A DNA stretch of 64,000 bases from NCBI RefSeq assembly GCF_001905385.1, contig NZ_LIPF01000007.1, positions 1-64,000 of the forward strand, written 5' to 3'. Positions within the stretch are counted from its first letter, which is position 1. Each line of letters begins with the position of its first letter. The notes beneath the pieces are model-generated. The model was given only the letters and a program-made list of their open reading frames with translations. It made no database searches and had not been told where the DNA came from. This stretch comes from Streptomyces sp. CB02414. GTDB taxonomy: Bacteria; Actinomycetota; Actinomycetes; Streptomycetales; Streptomycetaceae. Shown here one piece after another: positions 34,325 through 46,100 of the stretch. The translations under genes were made by a program, and so were the position numbers.

Positions 34325-37048
34325 GTGGACGAGCGGGTTGCCTCACGAGCGGACCGGACGGACGGCGGGGGGCGGCCCGTACATCACGCGATCGCATACT
34401 GGGCCCGCCGTACTCCTCAGGCACCGGCGATCACCTGCGCCGACGGTGTGCTGTCCTACCGTGAGCTGGACGAGCGGGCCAACCGGCTGGCCCACCATCT
34501 GCGCGGGCTCGGCGTGGAGCGGGGCGTGGTCGTCGCCGTCCACCTGGACCGTGGCCTGGAGCACTATGTGGCGCTGCTGGGTGTGCACCGGGCCGGGGGT
34601 GCCGCGTTGCCGCTGGACACCGGCTATCCGGAGGCGCGTCTGCGGTACATGCTGGAGGACAGCGGCGCCCTGGTGGTCATCACGAGGCAGGATGCGGGCG
34701 CCGGCACAGTGGTGGACCCGTACGCCGATGCGGCGCTGATCGCCGCGTGTCCCGCCACGCCGCCGGACGTCGGGGTGCGCCGGGACGACCTGGCCTGTCT
34801 GATGTACACGTCGGCGTCGACGGGCGCACCCAAGGGAGTGCAGCTCGAGCACGGCGGGATCGCCGACCTGTGCCGCTGGCATGCGGAGGCGCTCGGACTC
34901 ACCGCGGCCGACCGGGGTTCGCTGGCCGCCCCGCTGAGTTTCGACGCGTCGATCCTCGATCTGTGGCCGCTGCTGAGCGTGGGCGGGCATGCCGTCGCGG
35001 TCTCCGACGACGACCGGGGCGACCCCGAGCGGCTGGTCCGGGCGTTGCGGGAGCGTGTGATCACGGTGTGTTTCCTGACCACCGCGCTCGCCGAGATCGT
35101 GCTGGCCCAGCCGGGCCTTGAGACGTTGGCGCTGCGCTGGCTGGTGACGGGCGGTGAGGCGCTGCGGCGCCGTCCCCGGCCCGGCCTGCCGTTCCGGCTC
35201 ATGAACATCTACGGTCCGACCGAGACGACGGTGTACGTGACGTCCGCGGTGGTCGCCGACGAGGCCGCAGCGGACGGGCCGGTCCCGATCGGGCGGCCGT
35301 TGGGCGGGGTGGATGTGCGCCTGCTCGACCCGCAGGGCCGGCCCGTGCCCGCGGGTGAGGCCGGTGAGATCGTGGTGGCCGGTCCCGGTGTGGCCCGCGG
35401 CTATCTGCGCAGGCCCGGGTTGACGAGCCGGCGGTTCGGGATGGACGGCGGGCTGCGCACCTATCGCACCGGCGACCTGGCGCGGCTCGGGGCGGACGGG
35501 CAGTTCGAGTTCCTCGGGCGGATCGACCGGCAGGTGAAGGTCCGCGGGCATCGCATCGAACCCGACGAGATCGAGCGGGCGTTGATGCGGCACCCCGGTG
35601 TGCGGCAGGCCGCGGTGGCCGCTGTGCGGCCCGCGGGGCAGGCCGCACAGTTGGTCGCGTACGTCGAAAAGGCCGGCCCGGGCGGTGCGGCGGGCTGGTC
35701 GGTGCCGCCGGGGCCGGCCGGGAGCGCCGTCACCACGGTCGCCGCCGTGCGGGCTCTCGCGCCCCGGTCCGTGCTGGAGATCGGGCCGGGTGTGCCGGGC
35801 CTCGACAAGGTGTGTGACGTCCATGAGCGGCGGGAGTCGCTGACGTCGGAGGTGCGGGGGGCCTACGACCTGGTGCTGGTCGATGCGCACGCCGTGGACG
35901 GTGCCGATGGTCTGCTCGCCGTGATCGGCGCGGCGCAGCGGCACGGCGGCACGGTGCTGGTGAGCGGGGTGCGGTCGCTGCCTCTGCTGGGGCCCGCCGC
36001 GGGGAGGGCCGTGCTGGCGGCCGCGGTGGACGGCACCACCGGCGACGAGCTGCGCTGGCGGGCGTACGGGCAACACCGGGACGATGCCGGGCCGGCGGTG
36101 CATCCGGTGGTGTTCGCGGACCTGCCGGCGGGGTCGGTGGAGATCGTGCCGCGGTACGACCGTGCCGACCCCGGCCGGTTCGATGTGCTGGTGCGGGCGG
36201 GCGAGGTTCCGGAGGCTCCCGGGTTCGAGTGGCGGGACTACGGCGGCGAGGTCGACCTGGCGGCGATCCGTGCGGTGCTGCGTGGTGGCGAGGCGCGGGT
36301 GTTCGGTGTCCGGGGCATTCCGTACGCGGAGCTGGCGGCGCGGTTTTCGGCGTGGCGCGGCATGGCCGGGCAGGTGACCGCCGGTGAGCTGCGGGCCCGG
36401 GCCCGGCCGGGCGGGGCGCCGTCGCCGGTCGATCTGCGGGCGCTCACCCTCGGTCTGCCCTACCGGGTGCGGCTCAGCTGGGCCGCCGGGCGTGCCGACG
36501 GTGCACTGGACGCGGTGTGGCTGCACGACACGGTGCCCGAGCCGGTGCGGCTGCCCTGGCCCGGCCCGGCCGCGGCACCCGTCGAGACGGTGAACCGGGC
36601 GCCGGACGAGGCGGGCGACGAGCGGCTGCGGGAGGAGTTGCGTGAGGTGCTCGCGGCCCGGTTCGTACCGCACGAGATGCCCGACCTGCTGGTTCTGCTC
36701 GACCGGCTGCCGTTGACGCCGGTCGGCAAGGTGGACCGCAGCGCGTTGCCGTTGCCGTGGTGGCTCGACGGGCCGCGGCGTGGTGCGGACGGTCCGCGGA
36801 GCGCCGCCGAGGAGGCCGTGAGCGGGCTGGTCGAGGAGCTGCTCGGCCGTGGGGTCGGCCGGGACGACGATCTGCGGACGCTAGGCGCGCACTCGCTGAC
36901 GTTCGCCCAGCTCTCGTCGCGGATCCTGCACGAGTTCGGTGTGCGTGTCCCCGTACGCCGGCTGCTCGAGGAGCCTTCCGTCGCGGCGATCGCCGGTCGC
37001 CTCGGCGTGTCCGGGACGAGCCTTGTCGGTCACACGGAGGTCAGCTGA
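34325..37048 (+). CDS. NRPS initiation protein: A domain interrupted by a degenerate methyltransferase, then PCP
   Basis: A 907-residue loading protein without a condensation domain, so it should start the chain. The A domain runs ~20-465 (YTSASTGAPKG; NIYGPTETT; YRTGDLARL). A methyltransferase-like insert at ~465-750 splits it before the A10 motif (LTPVGKVDR, ~800). The insert keeps VLEIGPGVPGL and GGTVLVSGVRSLPLL, counterparts of N-methyltransferase motifs. It is short (~285 versus ~400 residues) and lacks the QYFP region and the GDVR acid, so it is probably inactive. The PCP has LGAHSLTF with Ser ~855. By-eye binding-pocket code is DALFVGIVYK, no confident substrate. GTG start with AAGGGA upstream. 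Coupled to the next gene by TGATG. Confidence 0.85.
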   Translation: MDERVASRADRTDGGGRPVHHAIAYWARRTPQAPAITCADGVLSYRELDERANRLAHHLRGLGVERGVVVAVHLDRGLEHYVALLGVHRAGGAALPLDTGYPEARLRYMLEDSGALVVITRQDAGAGTVVDPYADAALIAACPATPPDVGVRRDDLACLMYTSASTGAPKGVQLEHGGIADLCRWHAEALGLTAADRGSLAAPLSFDASILDLWPLLSVGGHAVAVSDDDRGDPERLVRALRERVITVCFLTTALAEIVLAQPGLETLALRWLVTGGEALRRRPRPGLPFRLMNIYGPTETTVYVTSAVVADEAAADGPVPIGRPLGGVDVRLLDPQGRPVPAGEAGEIVVAGPGVARGYLRRPGLTSRRFGMDGGLRTYRTGDLARLGADGQFEFLGRIDRQVKVRGHRIEPDEIERALMRHPGVRQAAVAAVRPAGQAAQLVAYVEKAGPGGAAGWSVPPGPAGSAVTTVAAVRALAPRSVLEIGPGVPGLDKVCDVHERRESLTSEVRGAYDLVLVDAHAVDGADGLLAVIGAAQRHGGTVLVSGVRSLPLLGPAAGRAVLAAAVDGTTGDELRWRAYGQHRDDAGPAVHPVVFADLPAGSVEIVPRYDRADPGRFDVLVRAGEVPEAPGFEWRDYGGEVDLAAIRAVLRGGEARVFGVRGIPYAELAARFSAWRGMAGQVTAGELRARARPGGAPSPVDLRALTLGLPYRVRLSWAAGRADGALDAVWLHDTVPEPVRLPWPGPAAAPVETVNRAPDEAGDERLREELREVLAARFVPHEMPDLLVLLDRLPLTPVGKVDRSALPLPWWLDGPRRGADGPRSAAEEAVSGLVEELLGRGVGRDDDLRTLGAHSLTFAQLSSRILHEFGVRVPVRRLLEEPSVAAIAGRLGVSGTSLVGHTEVS

Positions 37049-40000
37049 TGGATGCCCCGCTCACCTTCGCCCAGCAGCGGTTGTGGTTCCTCGACCAGCT
37101 GCATCCCGGTGCCGCCGGGTACAACATTCCGTCCGCGCACCGTATTCGGGGGCCGCTCGCGCCCGGTCTGCTGGCGCGGGCGCTGACCGAGGTGGTGCGT
37201 CGGCACGAGGTGTTGCGGGCCGCGGTCGCCGACGGGCCCGACGGTCGGCCGGTGCACCGGATCCAGGCCTGCGAGCCGGTCGAGGTGCCGGTGACGCCGG
37301 TCGGCGGCGTGCCGGGGCAGGAGCGGCTTGCGCGTGCCGCGGAGTTGGCGCGGGAGCAGGTGCTGCGGCCGTTCGAGCTGCGCCGGGGCCCGTTGTTGCG
37401 GGCCGGTTTGCTGCGTATCGACGAGGACGACCATGTGCTGGTGCTCTGCCTGCACCACCTGGTGGCCGACCAGTGGACCCTGTCGCTGCTGCTGCGTGAG
37501 GTGTCCGAGCTGTACGAGGCGTACCTCCTCGATGTGGATTCTCCGCTGGGTGAGCCGCCGCTGCAGTACACCGATTTCGCCCGGTCGCAGCGGGAGACCC
37601 TCGACGAGGACGTCCTGGACGGTCAGCTCGAGTACTGGCGGGGGAAGTTGGCGGGTTGTGAGCCGCTGGGGCTGCTCACGGACCGGCCGCGGCCACCGGT
37701 GCAGTGCTGGGACGGGGCACGGGTGCGGCGGCGTGTTCCCGCCGAGGTGCTCTGCGCGGTGCGTGAGCTGGCCGCCCGGCACGACGTGACGCTCTTCGCG
37801 GCTGTCGCCGCCGGGTTGTCGGCACTGCTGGCCCGGCACACCGGGCAGCGGGACGTGCTCCTCGGCGCGGCGCTGGCCCACCGCGACCGCCCCGAGCTGG
37901 AGGAACTCCTGGGGTTTTTCGTCAACACGGTCGTGCTGCGTACGGACCTGACCGGTGACCCGTCGTTCGGTGAGTTGCTCGGGCAGGTGCAGGAGACGGC
38001 GCTGCAGGCGCAGGAGAACCAGGACCTGCCGTTCGAGCAGCTCGCCGACCTGCACGGCCCTGACCGTGATCTGAGCAGGCCGCCGCTGGTCAATGTCGTG
38101 CTGTCGTTCCTCAACACGCCCGCCGACCCGCTGCGGGTGCCCGGCTCGACGGTCACCGAGTTCGTCTTCGATCCCGGTGTCGTCAAGTTCGAACTCGACG
38201 TGATGGCGTTCGAGGACGGCGGCGAACTCGTCGTCGACGTCGACTACCGGCAGGACCTGTTCGACCGCTCCACCGTGGAGCGTCTCCTCGCTCACCTCGA
38301 ACGGATCCTGGCCGCTGCCGCCGCCGGCCCGGACCGGCCGGTGTCCTCGCTTGCGCTGCTCACCGCCGACGACGAGGCCGAGCTCCTCGCCCGGGGCAAC
38401 GCGGCCGCGCCGTTACACGGTGCGGGCAGGTCGGTGCCGGAGCTGTTCGCCGAGCAGGTCGCGCTGCGCCCGGAGGCGCCGGCCGTACGCGAAGGGGAGG
38501 AGGTTCTCACGTACGCCGAACTGGACGCGCGGGCCGAACGGGTCGCGGCCGCGCTCGCCGGACTCGACGGCCCGGCGTGTGTCGGTGTGTGTTTGGACCG
38601 CTCCGCGGACCAGGTGGCGGCGCTGCTGGGCATCCTCAAGGCGGGCGGCCACTACCTGCCGCTCGATCCCGGCTATCCGGCGGAGCGGCTCGGTGGTCTC
38701 CTTGCCGATGCCGGTGCCGTCGCGGTGGTGACCGGCAGCCCGTACGTGCAGAAGACGGCGGCCTGGGCGGGGCCGCGGGTGCTGATGGACCAGCTGCCCG
38801 AGGCCACGGGCCGTGCGGCGCGGGGCGTGCCGGGGCCGGAGGATCTGGCGTACGTCATGTACACCTCCGGGTCGACGGGCCGTCCCAAGGGGGTGCGGGT
38901 GCCGCACCGGGCGGTGGTGCGGCTGGTGCACGAGACCGACTATGTCGACATCGGGCCCGGTGACCGGGTCGCGCACAGCAGCAGCATCTCGTTCGACGCC
39001 GCCACCTTCGAGATCTGGGGCGCCCTGCTCACCGGCGCCGAGGCGGTCGTCCTGCCGAAGGAGACGGTGGTGGAGCCCGCGGTGTTCGCGGCCGCGCTGC
39101 GGGAGCGGGGCGTCACCGTGCTGTGGATGACGTCGTCGCTGTTCAACCACACCGTCGGCGCAGTGCCGGACGCGGTCGCCGGGGTCGGCACGGTCCTCGT
39201 GGGCGGCGAAGCACTCGATCCCGCGGTGATCCGTACCGTGCTGGAGCCGCGGAACGCGCCGGGGCGGCTCCTGAACGGGTACGGGCCGACGGAGAACACC
39301 ACGTTCAGTACCACGCACCTGATCACCGAGGTGCCGCCGGAGGCCGTGTCGATCCCCATCGGCAGGCCCGTCCGTGGTTCCCGCTGCTACGTCACCGACC
39401 CGCAGCTGCGGCTGGTCCCCGCCGGGGTGCCCGGTGAGCTGCTCGTCGCGGGCCTCGGCCTCGCCCACGGCTATGTGGGGGCGCCGGACCTGACGGCCGA
39501 GCGGTTCGTGCCCGATCCGTACGGCGAGGACGGGGCGCTGCTGTACCGCACCGGTGACATGGTGCGGTGGCTGCCCGACGGCACGCTGGAGTTCCTCGGC
39601 CGCAGCGACGACCAGGTGAAGATCCGCGGCTACCGGATCGAGCCGGGCGAGATCGAGGCGCGGCTCACCGGCTGCCCCGGGGTGCGGTCGGCGCTGGTGC
39701 TGGTGCGCCGGGACGAGGACGGGCCCCGGCTCGTCGCCTACGCGGTGCCTGACGCGGGTGTCGAGCTGTCGGTGCCGGAGCTGCAGGACCTGCTGGCCGC
39801 CGTGCTGCCGCCGTACATGGTGCCCAGCGACTTCGTGATACTCGGCCAGTTCCCGCTGAACGCCAGCGGCAAGGTCGACCGCGCGCGGCTGCCGGAGCCG
39901 GTGCGGGCCGAACGCGCCGCCGGTGTCGCGCCGCGCACCGATCTGGAGGCGGCCGTGTGCCGTGTCTGGGCCGAGCAGCTCGGTGCGGGCGAGGTCGGTA

Positions 40001-40170
40001 TGACCGACAACTTCTTCCATCTGGGCGGCGATTCGCTGCTCGCCACACGTGTGGTGGCCAGGCTGCGCCGGGTCCTCGGTGTCCGGCTGAGCGTGCGCAC
40101 GCTGTTCGACCGACCCACGGCTGAGGCGTTCGCCGCCGCTGTCGACGATCTCAGGAGGACCGGAGTATGA
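37048..40170 (+). CDS. NRPS C-A-PCP module, valine-like A domain
   Basis: A 1040-residue single module. The C domain at ~1-430 has an active-site HHLVADQ motif (~133). The A domain at ~450-950 has YVMYTSGSTGRPKG and NGYGPTENTT. The PCP at ~970-1035 has LGGDSLLATR. The binding-pocket residues I read are D-A-F-W-L-G-G-T-F-K, one change from the classical valine code DAFWIGGTFK, so valine is likely. A TTA leucine codon at 38413-38415 (Pro-Leu-His in the C-A linker) should make translation depend on the bldA leucyl-tRNA. Start overlaps the preceding stop; the stop overlaps the next start (ATGA). Confidence 0.9.
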   Translation: MDAPLTFAQQRLWFLDQLHPGAAGYNIPSAHRIRGPLAPGLLARALTEVVRRHEVLRAAVADGPDGRPVHRIQACEPVEVPVTPVGGVPGQERLARAAELAREQVLRPFELRRGPLLRAGLLRIDEDDHVLVLCLHHLVADQWTLSLLLREVSELYEAYLLDVDSPLGEPPLQYTDFARSQRETLDEDVLDGQLEYWRGKLAGCEPLGLLTDRPRPPVQCWDGARVRRRVPAEVLCAVRELAARHDVTLFAAVAAGLSALLARHTGQRDVLLGAALAHRDRPELEELLGFFVNTVVLRTDLTGDPSFGELLGQVQETALQAQENQDLPFEQLADLHGPDRDLSRPPLVNVVLSFLNTPADPLRVPGSTVTEFVFDPGVVKFELDVMAFEDGGELVVDVDYRQDLFDRSTVERLLAHLERILAAAAAGPDRPVSSLALLTADDEAELLARGNAAAPLHGAGRSVPELFAEQVALRPEAPAVREGEEVLTYAELDARAERVAAALAGLDGPACVGVCLDRSADQVAALLGILKAGGHYLPLDPGYPAERLGGLLADAGAVAVVTGSPYVQKTAAWAGPRVLMDQLPEATGRAARGVPGPEDLAYVMYTSGSTGRPKGVRVPHRAVVRLVHETDYVDIGPGDRVAHSSSISFDAATFEIWGALLTGAEAVVLPKETVVEPAVFAAALRERGVTVLWMTSSLFNHTVGAVPDAVAGVGTVLVGGEALDPAVIRTVLEPRNAPGRLLNGYGPTENTTFSTTHLITEVPPEAVSIPIGRPVRGSRCYVTDPQLRLVPAGVPGELLVAGLGLAHGYVGAPDLTAERFVPDPYGEDGALLYRTGDMVRWLPDGTLEFLGRSDDQVKIRGYRIEPGEIEARLTGCPGVRSALVLVRRDEDGPRLVAYAVPDAGVELSVPELQDLLAAVLPPYMVPSDFVILGQFPLNASGKVDRARLPEPVRAERAAGVAPRTDLEAAVCRVWAEQLGAGEVGMTDNFFHLGGDSLLATRVVARLRRVLGVRLSVRTLFDRPTAEAFAAAVDDLRRTGV

Positions 40171-43100
40171 GCACGACGACCGTCGGCACGCCGGCGACGA
40201 GCGTCCAGGAACGCATGTGGTTCGCCGAGCGTCTCGAACCGGGCGACGGGCTCTACAACGTGCCGTACGCGTGGCGGGTGCAGGGCACGCTCTGCGCGGA
40301 GGCGCTGGAGCGGGCCGTGGCGGTGCTGATCGAGCGGCACGAGATCCTGCGTACGACGTTCGCCGAGCGTGACGGCCGCCTGTTCCAGCAGGTCGGCGAG
40401 GCCTGGACGCCGGTCGTCGACCGGGCCGACCTGCGGGGCGAGCCGGAGGACGCCGTCGAGGCGTGGATACGTGCGGGCTCCCGCAGGCCGTTCGACCTGG
40501 GCGGGCGGCGGCTGCTGCGGATCGGGCTGGCCGAACTCGACGGGCAGCGGCAGGTGTTGTTTCTCTGCGCCCACCATCTGATCTGGGACGCCACCTCCAC
40601 CCAGGTGTTCCTGCGTGAGCTGCGCGACTGCTACGACGTGGCCGCCGCCGAGCTGGGCGTGGGCAGCGCCCCGGCCGCGACGCCCGTGTGGCAGGAGGAG
40701 GCGCTGCCGCTGCCCGCGCTGTTCCTCGGGCAGGCCGCGCGCACCCCGGACGACACGGCGCTGGTGCACGGGGGCAGCACGCTCAGCTATGCCGAAGTCG
40801 GTCGCCGGGCGCACGCGGTGGCCGGTCATCTCGCGGCGCGCGGGCTGGGGCGGGGCGACCTCGTCGGGGTGTACCTCGACCGGTCGGCGGACCTGGTGCC
40901 GACGCTGCTGGGTGTGCTGCTTTCGGGTGCCGCGTATGTGCCGCTCGACCCGATCTACCCGGACGAGCGGATCGCCGGCATGCTCGACGACTCCCGGGCG
41001 GCGCTGCTCATCGCCGACCGGGCCCCGGGCGCCGAAATCGCCGCCACCGGCATCGAGACCGTCCTGCTGGGCGAGGTCCTCACGGCCGCACCGCTCGCCG
41101 TGCCGGTCCCGGTGGGCGGCGACGACATCGCGTACGTCATCTACACCTCGGGTTCCACGGGCAGGCCGAAGGGAGTGCAGGTCACGCATCGTGGTCTGGC
41201 GAACCTGCTGCGGTCCATGGCGGTCCGGCCCGGGTTCGGCGACCGCGACACGATGCTGGCCCTCACCACGGTCTGCTTCGACATCGCCGCACTCGAACTG
41301 TTCCTTCCGCTGATCACCGGCGGCACCGTCGATGTCGCCTCCGCGGAGGTGGCCCGCGACGGTGACCTGCTCGTGCGGCATCTCACCCGTACCCGCCCCA
41401 CCCACATGCAGGCGACACCGGCGACGTGGCGGATGCTGCTGGCCGCGGGGTGGGCGGGCGACCCGGAACTGACCGTCCTCTGTGGTGGGGAGGCGCTGCC
41501 GCGGACCCTCGCCGACGAGCTGCACCGCCGCTCGCGGGCGTTGTGGAACCTGTACGGCCCCACCGAGACCACCATCTGGTCGACCGCGGGCCTGGTCGCG
41601 GCCACCGGCCCGGTCACGCTGGGCCAGCCGGTCACCAACACCACCCTGCACGTCCTCGACGAGAGGCTGCGGCCCGTACCGGCGGGGGAACCGGGTGAGC
41701 TGTGGATCGGCGGTGACGGTGTCGCCGCCGGGTATCTGCGCCGGCCGGAGCTGACCGCCGAGAGGTTCCGCACCGACCCGGCCGACCCGGACGGCGGCAT
41801 CATCTACGGCACCGGTGACCTCGTGCGGATGCTGCCGGACGGGCAGCTCGCGTACGTCAACCGGGTGGACAACCAGATCAAACTGCACGGGTTCCGGGTG
41901 GAGCCGGGTGAGATCGAGGCGCTGCTGCGGGAACGGTCCGACGTGGCGGACGCGGCGGTGCTCCTCGACGGCGCCGACACGCTCGCCGGGTACCTGGTGT
42001 GCGACGGGGAGCCGCCGTCGGCCGCCGACCTGCGCGCCCACCTCTCGACCCGGCTTCCCGCCTACATGGTGCCCGGAGTCTTCCGGATCGTGGAGCGCTT
42101 CCCGCTGACCGGCAACGGCAAGGTGGACCGCAACGCGTTGCGCGCCCAGGGCGGCGGGCTGCCGGCCGCGCCCCGCGCCGAGCCGTCGACACCGACGGAA
42201 CAACTCCTCGCCCAGATCTTCACCGAGGTCCTCGGCTGTCCCCCGCCGGGTGCCGGTGACTCGTTCTTCGAGATCGGCGGGCATTCCCTGCTGGTGCCCC
42301 GGCTCACCGGGGCGATCGCCGCCCGCACCGGGATCCGCCTCTCCGTCCGTGACCTGTACCGGGTGCCGCGGCTCGGCGAACTCGCCGCGCACCTGGACAC
42401 GCGGGCCGAGGACCGGCTCGTGGAGCAGCCGGAGACGGCGGCGGCCGGGGTGCCCGCGACGAGCATGCAGGAACAGATGTGGCTGGCCGAGCAGATGGAC
42501 TGCACCGGCCCCGCCTACAACGTTCCCCTGTCGTGGCGGATCACCGGCGACGTCGACCCGGGGGCGCTGCGGACCGCGCTGGGCGCGCTCGTCGAACGGC
42601 ACGAGATCCTGCGTACCGCCTTTCACCACCACGACGGGCGGCTCCACCAGGTCGTCACCGGACCGTGGACGCCTGAACTGGCCCACGGCACCGAGGACCT
42701 GGCCGTGCTGACCGACCGGGAGGCGTCGACGCCGTTCGACCTCGCGGCCGGGCGGCTGCTGCGGGCCCGCCTGGTGCGGACCGGGCCGGACACGCACACG
42801 CTGCTGCTGTGTTTCCACCACATCGCGTTCGACGCGCAGTCGGTGCCGACGCTGGAACGCGACCTCGCCCACTTCTATGCGCGCGCCCTCGGTGAGACCG
42901 TCGGTGAGCTGCCGCCCGTGGTGCAGTTCGCGCGGGCCCGGTGGGAGGAGGACCCGGACGCCGTCGGCCACTGGGTGGACCGGCTGACCGGCGCGCCCGA
43001 CACCCTCGGCCTCGGCGCGCCGCCGCGGCGCCCGGAGGCGCACGGCGCGGTGCCGGTCCCGTTCGCGCCGGAATTCGCCCGCCGCACGGCCGCGCTCTGC

Positions 43101-46100
43101 GACGAGCACCGGGTGTCCTGGTACATGGTGGCGGTCGCGGCGGTCGCCGCGTGGCTGCACCGTACGGACGAAGGCGGCGACGTCACGTTCGGGCTGCCGA
43201 TGGCCAACCGGGAGGGCGGCGGCCTCGACGACGTGCTGGGGCCCTGCCTGAACACGGTGGTGCTGCGCTCGCGGGCCGGGGCGGCGACGACGTTCGCCGA
43301 CCTGCTCGACGAGGTGCGCGACAGCATGCTCGACGCGTTCGAGTACCAGGCGGCGCCGCTGCCCGAGGTGCTGTCCGCACTGGCCCCGCAGCGGCGGTCC
43401 GGGCGCACCCCGTACCTGGACGTCATGCTGAACCTGGTGTCCGTGCCGCGCACCCGGCGGGCGCTGGGCCCGGCGACGATGGCGGCGCTGCCGTTCGACC
43501 GCTGGCAGCACGAGACGAAGTTCGGTCTGACCGTGACGTTCGTGGAGGACGACGGGCAGCTCAGCGCGGTGCTGTCGTATCGCGGGGACCGGCACACCGC
43601 CGCCCGTGCCCGGCGGCTCGCCGAGCGGCTCGGCCGGGTCCTCGACGGGCTCGCCGACCTGCCCGGGGTGCCGTTGGCCGAGCTGCTGCCGTCCGGCCGC
43701 CCGCAGTTCCGGGACTTCGCGGTGGCGCAGGCCGAGGAGCGGGACAGTGCGCACGGCCGGGAGGGGCTGGACGCGTGGGAGCGGCAGCTCTCCGGGACAC
43801 CGGCGTTCCCGGCGCTGACCGCGCCGTTGCAGACCGCGCCGCCCGGTTCGGTGGCCATCCCGCTCGGGCCCGGGGCGCTGGACGGGCTGCGCCGGATGCG
43901 GGCGGAGCACGGCCTGTCCTGGTTCATGGTGGCCGCGACCGGGCTCGCCGCGCTGCTGCACCGGTGGACCGGGCAGGAGGACGTCGCGTTCGGCTGCCCG
44001 GTCGCCAACCGGGACGAGTTCCCCGACCTGCTCGGGCCGTGCCTCAACACGCTCGTGCTGCGCTCGACGTGCGATCCGGACACCACGGTGCTGGACCTGG
44101 CGCTCGCCATGCGGGAGACCGTGCTCGGCGCGTTCGACCTGGACCGGGTGCCGTTCGAGGACGTGGTGAGCCGGCTGCGGCCGCCGCGCCGCCCGGGCTG
44201 GACGCCGTACGCGGACGTGACGCTGGCCGCGACCGCGGCGGGAGGGGCCGCCGTGCCGATCGGCGGGGCCGCGCTCACGCCCGTCGAGCTGGACCACGCG
44301 GGGGCCGGGTACGCCGGGAAGTTCGGGCTGACCGTCGGCTTCGAGGAGACCGACGGCAGGCTGCGGGGCACGATCCTGTACCGCGGTGACCGGCTCACCG
44401 GCGGTGAGGCGGAGCGGATGGCCGCCTGGCTGGGCCGGTTCGTCGAGTCGTTCGCCGAGGTCGCGGACCAGCCGGTCGGCACGGTCGACCTGCTCGGCGC
44501 CCCCGAACGGGCGGAGCTCGCCCGGTTCGAGGAGTCCGCCCCGGCGGGGGCGCAAACGACGGTTCTGGCGCTGTTCGCGCAGCGGTGCGCCGAGCAGCCG
44601 GACGCGCCGGCGATCCGCTCCCGCTGCGGTGTCCTCAGCTACGCGGCGCTCGACGCGCGGGCCGACGCGCTCGCGGCGGTGCTGCGGCCGCTGGCCGGTG
44701 ACCGCACGGTGGTTGCGCTGCTGCTGCCCCGCGGCGCCGACCTCGTCGTGTCGATGCTGGCCGGGTGGAAGGCGGGGCTGGCGGTCTGCCCGCTCGACCC
44801 GGAGTACCCGCAGGACCGGATCCGGTTCATCCTCGGCAACGCCGGTGCGTGCGCCGTCGTCACCGACCGGCCCGCCGAGGCCGCCGGGGCCGTGCCGCCG
44901 GGCGTCGAGGTCGTCGACATCGGCACGGTCGCCGAGAGCGCCGGCACGGTCACCAGGGACGCCCCGGCGGCGCTGCCCGGCCCGGACGCGACGGCGTACA
45001 TCCTGTACACGTCGGGTACCACCGGCGAGCCGAAGGGTGTCGCCTACCGGCACGGGAGCCTCGCGCACGTGACCCGCTGGCACATCGACGCCTTCGACGT
45101 GCGGCCCGGCGACCGGGTCAGCCAGATCCACAGCGTCGCGTTCGACACGACGCAGCACGAGGTGTGGCCGGCGCTGTGCGGCGGCGCGGAACTGCTGCCG
45201 TACGAACGTCCCGTCGTGGTGCCCGAACTCACCTCGTGGCTCGGTGAGCAGGGCGTGACGATGTTCTTCGCGCCGACACCCGTGGCCGAGGCGCTGTGGG
45301 CGGCGGGCACCGAACTGCCGGCGCTGCGCTGGCTGTTCTTCGCCGGCTCGGCGCTGACCACGCTGCCGCCGGCCGTCCCGTACGGGGTGTGCGACGCGTA
45401 CGGGCCGACCGAGACGTTCATCACGACCAGTCATGTCCTCGACGTGTCGACGGCGACGGTGCTGAACTGCATCGGCCGGCCCCTCGACGGTGTGCGCCCG
45501 TACGTCCTGGACGCGGCGGGGCGGCGCTGCCCGGTGGGGATGCCGGGTGAGCTGTTCGTCGGCGGGGTGACGGTCGCGCAGGGTTACTGGGGCCGGGACG
45601 ACCTGACCGGGGAGCGGTTCAGCGACCGCGATCCGGACGGCGGTCCCGGCTGGGTGTACCGCACCGGGGACCGGGCCCGCTGGCTGCCGGACGGCACCCT
45701 CGAATATCTGGGCCGCCTGGACCGGCAGCTGAAGGTCCGCGGCTACCGTGTCGAACCCGCCGAGGTCGAGACGCAGTTGCTGGCCGACCCTGCGGTGCGT
45801 CAGGCCGTGGTGCGCGGCTGTCCGGGTGAGGCGGCGCCGCTGGTCGCCTATCTGGTGGCCGTGGCGGGCGAGCGTGCGGACACACCGGCGGTGCTGACGC
45901 GGCTGAGGTCGCGGCTGCCGGAGTTCATGGTGCCGAGTGCCGTGGTGTGGCTGCCGGAGCTGCCGCTGAACCATCGCGGGAAGCTCGACACGGGGGCGCT
46001 GCCCCGGCCGCAGCGCGCCGACCGGGTCGGTGAGGTCGCGTGGACGGCGCCGGAGTCGGAGACGGAGCGGCGGATCGCCGGTGTGTGGTCGGCGGTGCTC

